Positions 60,420 through 64,000 of a stretch of 64,000 nt of DNA are shown here, piece after piece. Within the stretch, counting starts at the first letter, position 1. Every line of letters begins with the position of its first letter. The notes beneath the pieces are model-generated. The model saw only the letters and a list, made by a program, of their open reading frames with translations, made no database searches and had not been told where the DNA came from. Made by a program: the position numbers and the translations under genes. The stretch spans positions 676,134 to 740,133 of the forward strand of contig PLLO01000011.1 in NCBI GenBank assembly GCA_003142255.1, given 5' to 3'. Origin of the DNA: Bacteroidales bacterium. Lineage in GTDB: Bacteria; Bacteroidota; Bacteroidia; Bacteroidales; VadinHA17.

Positions 60420-60962
60420 ATGACCGAAGAAATTATTATAGCAGGATTTGGAGGACAGGGAGTCCTCTCAATGGGCAAGATAATGGCATATTCAGCTATG
60501 ATGCAGGATATGGAAGTGAGCTGGATGCCATCGTACGGACCCGAGATGAGAGGAGGTACTGCCAATGTAATTGTAATTATCAGCAGCGATAGGATTAGTT
60601 CCCCCATTGTGAGGAATTTCGATACTGCAATTATCCTTAATCAGCAGTCACTCGATAAATTTGAGAACGCTGTGAAACCCGGAGGCGTTCTGATCTATGA
60701 CGGCAACGGTATTACACGCCATCCTGAGAGAAAGGATATCACTATTTACCGTGTTGATGCAGCCGAGGAGGCAGGAAAAATGAACAGCCCCAAGACATTC
60801 AACATGATCGTTCTGGGTGGATTTCTGAAGGTAAAACCTTTAATAAAGCTCGAAAACGTTATTAAAGGATTAAAGAAATCACTGCCGGAAAGGTATCATA
60901 ACCTTATCCCGATGAACGAGAAAGCGCTGGAACGAGGACGCGAGATAATAAAGAAAGTTTAG
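60420..60962 (+). CDS. 2-oxoacid:ferredoxin oxidoreductase, gamma subunit
   Basis: A 180-residue subunit with the CoA-related AGFGGQGVLSMGKIMAYSAM start, PSYGPEMRGGTANVIVIIS and ILNQQSLDKFENAVKPGGVLIYDG. It closes the operon. Confidence 0.92.
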   Translation: MTEEIIIAGFGGQGVLSMGKIMAYSAMMQDMEVSWMPSYGPEMRGGTANVIVIISSDRISSPIVRNFDTAIILNQQSLDKFENAVKPGGVLIYDGNGITRHPERKDITIYRVDAAEEAGKMNSPKTFNMIVLGGFLKVKPLIKLENVIKGLKKSLPERYHNLIPMNEKALERGREIIKKV

Positions 60963-60986
60963 AGTCCGTAAAGTTGAAAGCGGGTT

Positions 60987-61508
60987 TTATTTGATCTTAT
61001 TAGCTTTACCTTCAAGATAGGTCCTGAAAGCCTCAGGAGCATTAGGCTGTGCCATTTCAAATATAATTTTTACACTCTTATCGTCAATTTTGATATATGA
61101 GAGCCTGAACCTTGATGAAGATGATGATTTTTCACTGGTCATCACTATTGAGTTATCGGTAAAACTGACCTTGTACTTAATTGTGTTTCCTTCATTGTCA
61201 AAATAAATGGCCTCCTGGTTCCCTCCCCTTGATCCATCATATACATACAGCAGGTCATCATGCACTTTTGCAGCATATTTTGCCGTCTCCGGAAAAACAG
61301 TATGGTTCTTCCTTACAAGTACCTTTCCGTCAAGGTCGGCCTGAAAAGAAAACGAACCTTCACCCTGTCCCGGCTGCCCATTCCCTTCTCCAACCCACTC
61401 ACCTATAAGATATTTCCATTTTTCCCAGCCTCCATTGGCCTGCTGCCCTGATAATGAAGAACTAAGGGCGATCAATAGACAAAATGTAACGATTTTATAG
61501 GTTCTCAT
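60987..61508 (-). CDS. Secreted beta-rich protein of unknown function
   Basis: A 173-residue protein with signal peptide MRTYKIVTFCLLIALSSSLSGQQ. The mature part begins WEKWKYLIGEWVGEGNGQPGQGEGSFSF, typical of small lipocalin-like/DUF1579-type proteins. No catalytic motif is seen. Convergent with the oxidoreductase operon. Function unknown. Confidence 0.7.
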   Translation of the reverse strand: MRTYKIVTFCLLIALSSSLSGQQANGGWEKWKYLIGEWVGEGNGQPGQGEGSFSFQADLDGKVLVRKNHTVFPETAKYAAKVHDDLLYVYDGSRGGNQEAIYFDNEGNTIKYKVSFTDNSIVMTSEKSSSSSRFRLSYIKIDDKSVKIIFEMAQPNAPEAFRTYLEGKANKIK

Positions 61509-61574
61509 ATTTTATGAATTTATTTTTATAATAATATATTCAGATTGCAAGATCGCATAATTATACGACCTTTT

Positions 61575-61602
61575 TAACCCACCCCGGCCCCTCCCAGGAG
61601 GG
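61575..61602. repeat. Short GC palindrome (family C), second copy
   Basis: acccaccccggcccctcccaggaggg corresponds in reverse orientation to the block at 31868-31897. It lies between the secreted unknown and nadD, followed by a short tract of the CTGACGCC-type repeat. Confidence 0.5.
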
Positions 61603-61634
61603 AATCTTTGAGCCCGACACCTGTCGCCTGACGC

Positions 61635-62231
61635 CTATTTCTTATAGAAATGCATCTCTTCAATATACTTCCATACCTTCTCCGGTACATAATAGGACAT
61701 GTTTTTTCCTCCTTTGATTCCGTTCCTGATAAAAGTTCCTGAAATTTCCATCAGTGGAGCTTTTGACTGGTGTATTTCGGCAGAGCTGAGGATCTGGTCG
61801 AGAAGGGGAGAAGCTGGTCTCTTTGTGCCGGGCCTGGGATAAATGTAAACAGGGCATTTCTTAACCAGTTCCATTCCGTTTTTCCACTTATGGAGCGTAT
61901 ACAGGTTGTCTTCGCCCATTACGAGGCAGAAGTTAAGGTCTTGAAATTTTTCTTCGAGGTAAGAAAGTGTATCAATAGTATATGATGGTATCGGAAGTTT
62001 GAATTCAATATCGGAAGCTTTCAGGCGATCGTTGTCTCCGGTTGCAAGCTGCACCATGTAAAGGCGCTGGTAGTCGTCAAGCAGTGTCTCCTTCCTTTTA
62101 AGCGGATTCTGAGGACTGACAACAAACCAAACCTGATCAAGGCCCTCGAATTCGGTCATGTATCCGGCAATAGCAATATGCCCTATATGAATTGGGTTAA
62201 ATGATCCGAAGTATAAACCGACTTTTATCAT
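61635..62231 (-). CDS. nadD: Nicotinate-nucleotide adenylyltransferase NadD
   Basis: Adds AMP to nicotinate mononucleotide in NAD synthesis. The 198 residues have the nucleotidyltransferase motif GLYFGSFNPIHIGHIAIA near residue 8, SPQNPLKRKETLL, and the C-terminal SGTFIRNGIKGG motif of the ISSTxIR type. Housekeeping gene, normal length. Confidence 0.94.
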   Translation of the reverse strand: MIKVGLYFGSFNPIHIGHIAIAGYMTEFEGLDQVWFVVSPQNPLKRKETLLDDYQRLYMVQLATGDNDRLKASDIEFKLPIPSYTIDTLSYLEEKFQDLNFCLVMGEDNLYTLHKWKNGMELVKKCPVYIYPRPGTKRPASPLLDQILSSAEIHQSKAPLMEISGTFIRNGIKGGKNMSYYVPEKVWKYIEEMHFYKK

Positions 62232-62261
62232 TATTACCTTTATCCTAAATCTGTAATTGAA

Positions 62262-62341
62262 GACCCCCTTTCTTTTTCCCCCAGGGGGGAAATGAAATCC
62301 TTGATCTCCGTCCCCCTTGGGGGAAGGTTGGGAAGGGGGTA
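62262..62341. repeat. GC-rich palindromic element (family B), third copy
   Basis: GACCCCC and GGGGGTAA ends with TTTTTCCCCCAGGGGGGAAA and TCCCCCTTGGGGGAAG hairpins. It lies between nadD and gmk and closely resembles 29733-29812 in length and order. Confidence 0.7.
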
Positions 62342-62349
62342 ATCTTACT

Positions 62350-62916
62350 TCAATTATCCAGAAAACCAGTCACTAATCTGTAGACCTCATTTTCGGCCTC
62401 TTCGAGGTTATTGTTTCCAACTATGTTATCGAAACTATCTGCCAGCATCAACTCCTCAGCAGCTTTTTCCAATCTCATCTTTATCTTATAATCCGCATCT
62501 GTTCCCCTGGCGATCAGTCTTTTCTCCAGTTCACTTATGGAAGGGGGCATTATGAAGATTGATATAGCAATATTTTTAAATATGTTTTTCAGGTGGACAC
62601 CTCCCTTTACGTCCACATCGAAGAGGACATGGCTCCCATGCGACCATATCCTGTCAATTTCGCTCTTCAGGGTACCATATAGCTGATCCTTATAGACCTC
62701 TTCCCATTCAATAAACTCATCGTTTTTTATCTTCTTTCTGAACTCTTCAACTGACATGAAATAATAATCGACTCCGTCTTTTTCAGAACTGCGGGGAGCT
62801 CTTGTAGCGCATGAGATTGAAAACTCAAGATTTATTCCCCTGTCGAGGAGGTACTTTATTATCGTTGATTTTCCGGCACCGGAAGGGGCGGAAATAATGA
62901 TTAGTTTTCCTTTCAT
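62350..62916 (-). CDS. gmk: Guanylate kinase
   Basis: Phosphorylates GMP to GDP. The 188 residues have the P-loop IISAPSGAGKSTIIKYL near residue 6, SISCATRAPRSSEKDGVDYYFM and EWEEVYKDQLYGTLKSEI. The start overlaps the yicC stop by four bases. Confidence 0.95.
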   Translation of the reverse strand: MKGKLIIISAPSGAGKSTIIKYLLDRGINLEFSISCATRAPRSSEKDGVDYYFMSVEEFRKKIKNDEFIEWEEVYKDQLYGTLKSEIDRIWSHGSHVLFDVDVKGGVHLKNIFKNIAISIFIMPPSISELEKRLIARGTDADYKIKMRLEKAAEELMLADSFDNIVGNNNLEEAENEVYRLVTGFLDN

Positions 62917-63788
62917 AATGCATTCATAGTCTGCTCTTTTATCTTCTCAAGCTCATCCTTCATCGAAACCACCAGCTTCTGGATTGAAGAATCGTTGGCT
63001 TTGGATCCGATTGTATTTATTTCGCGACCAATCTCCTGAGCTATGAAGTTTAATATCTTGCCATTGGGCGGTAATGACGCAACTTTCTCGAGGAAATATT
63101 CACAATTTTTTTTCAACCGGACCTTTTCTTCATTAATGTCCAGCTTTTCGATGTAGAATATTATCTCCTGCTCGAATCTGTTCATATCAACATTTTCCTT
63201 CCCAACGTTTTCAATAAGCGAAGCATGAATCTTCTCACGGATTCTTTTTATCCTTTCTCCCTCATGCTGTTCGACCTCGGTCAGATATACCAGAATCTTT
63301 CCAATACATCTGATAAGGTCAGTTTCGATAGATTTCCCCTCTTCGGACCTGTAATCATTAAGCTGCCCAATAGCTTCACCTGTTTTTTCCTTTACGATGG
63401 CCCATTCATCTTCTGCAAGCTCCGGTTTCTCAGTCTTAAGAGCATCAGGCAGGCGCATAATAATTGGCAGGAGCTGCTCATCTGAATTCAGGCCCAGCTC
63501 AGCAGATATCTCTTTCATTTGGGTGAAGTAATTCTTAACGACATTTTTATTTATAACCGGGATGATCTCCGTATCGAGAGAATCAAAATTAATTGCCAGG
63601 TCAATTTTTCCGCGGTCGAGCTTCTGACTCACCATGTTCCTGATCTCTGACTCCTTCTCCTTGTAAAGCCATGGCAATCTCAGATTGAGGTCGAGCGATT
63701 TGGAATTGAGTGATTTAATTTCAATTGAGATCTTCTTCTGCGGAATTTCAGCGATGGATTTGCCAAAGCCTGTCATCGATTTTATCAT
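62913..63788 (-). CDS. yicC: YicC/YloC-family endoribonuclease
   Basis: A 291-residue YicC-family protein, with the family start MIKSMTGFGKS and the C-terminal FIAQEIGREINTIGSKANDSSIQKLVVSMKDELEKIKEQ. Members are endoribonucleases. It is the first gene of a two-gene unit with gmk, the order widely seen in bacteria. Confidence 0.94.
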   Translation of the reverse strand: MIKSMTGFGKSIAEIPQKKISIEIKSLNSKSLDLNLRLPWLYKEKESEIRNMVSQKLDRGKIDLAINFDSLDTEIIPVINKNVVKNYFTQMKEISAELGLNSDEQLLPIIMRLPDALKTEKPELAEDEWAIVKEKTGEAIGQLNDYRSEEGKSIETDLIRCIGKILVYLTEVEQHEGERIKRIREKIHASLIENVGKENVDMNRFEQEIIFYIEKLDINEEKVRLKKNCEYFLEKVASLPPNGKILNFIAQEIGREINTIGSKANDSSIQKLVVSMKDELEKIKEQTMNAL

Positions 63789-63842
63789 TACCTGGTGAAT
63801 TGAAAATAAGCTGAAAGTTACAAAATTTCATCAAATTACATA

Positions 63843-64000
63843 CTACAGCCTTTCCAGTTCAACTGTAAAGTGCCTCAGGATGGGCGCCTCTTCCCTGATA
63901 CGCAATCCTCTTTTTATAGATTCTCTTCTTTCGAAAACGTTTTTCGCTACTGCCGCAACATAATCCATATGGTTATCTGAATACACTCTGCGCGGCACGG
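63843..64000 (-). CDS. Probable tryptophanase/tyrosine phenol-lyase, C-terminal end (cut by window edge)
   Basis: The reverse strand is open from the right edge to a TAG at 63843 and encodes 52 residues. They read VPRRVYSDNHMDYVAAVAKN, then ERRESIKRGLRIREEAP, ending ILRHFTVELERL. This matches the C-terminus of PLP-dependent beta-eliminating lyases (tryptophanase-type), which have IPRRVYTxxHMDYV and end in LRHFTxxLE. It fits the amino-acid fermentation theme of the window. Only the tail is seen, so the substrate is not certain. Confidence 0.65.
   Translation of the reverse strand, partial: VPRRVYSDNHMDYVAAVAKNVFERRESIKRGLRIREEAPILRHFTVELERL

Overview
The window looks like a chromosomal segment of an anaerobic, fermentative member of the Bacteroidota. 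The evidence is type IX secretion (T9SS) features (PorP/SprF protein, type B sorting domains), many promoters matching the Bacteroidota -7 box TAnnTTTG, SusC-independent sugar uptake by FucP-like and GntP-like permeases, and short GC-rich palindromic repeats between genes. No rRNA, tRNA, CRISPR array, transposase or phage gene was seen. Both edges cut genes: a malic enzyme on the left and a probable tryptophanase on the right.

Region by region: 1-413 malic enzyme start. 689-8934 is a forward sugar-use run: ROK protein, FucP-like transporter, Tat-exported Gfo/Idh oxidoreductase, a HEAT plus double DUF1080 protein, and a GH29 alpha-fucosidase lipoprotein. 8985-10332 (reverse) has a SagB-like nitroreductase and KDPG aldolase. 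10586-14313 has an SpmA-SpmB fusion, a lipoprotein with a sulfite-oxidase-like fold, and a gluconate permease. 14466-23059 holds a propeller/SpoIIE sensor phosphatase, a beta-CASP hydrolase, a YgjP-like metallopeptidase, a metallophosphoesterase and a broken Nudix gene.

The centre, 21875-38315, is the most interesting part: a [FeFe]-hydrogenase locus. Structural genes hydC-hydB-hydA (25506-29638) are flanked by two different sensor proteins built on a hydrogenase-like H-cluster domain. One (reverse) has a PAS domain and sits with a small 2Fe-2S protein and a SpoIIE-type phosphatase. The other (forward) is fused to a histidine kinase and is followed by a response regulator, a receiver-kinase hybrid, the NADH sensor Rex, and a RibF-like FAD synthetase. 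The maturation genes hydG and hydE and a TM1266-type regulator follow on the reverse strand; hydF is not in the window. Rex-like operators lie in front of hydC (two in tandem), in front of the response-regulator/rex operon, and upstream of hydE. HydA carries Ala and Met at positions where catalytic enzymes have the proton-relay Cys and the cluster-contacting Lys, and HydB has lost the ligands of its N-terminal 2Fe-2S cluster.

38582-52053 (reverse) is a T9SS surface operon: a 1576-residue adhesin with 14 near-identical 74-residue repeats, PorP/SprF, an OmpA/PKD/PD40 protein, a secreted unknown, and a second propeller/SpoIIE sensor, preceded by a shorter adhesin paralogue. A scrap of porP sequence after that paralogue records an old duplication. 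52847-60962 is an amino-acid fermentation cluster: ADP-forming acyl-CoA synthetase, ACT protein, PaaK-type CoA ligase, aminotransferase and a four-subunit 2-oxoacid:ferredoxin oxidoreductase. It would make reduced ferredoxin and ATP, and the hydrogenase is a plausible electron outlet. 60987-63788 (reverse) contains a secreted unknown and the housekeeping genes nadD, gmk and yicC.
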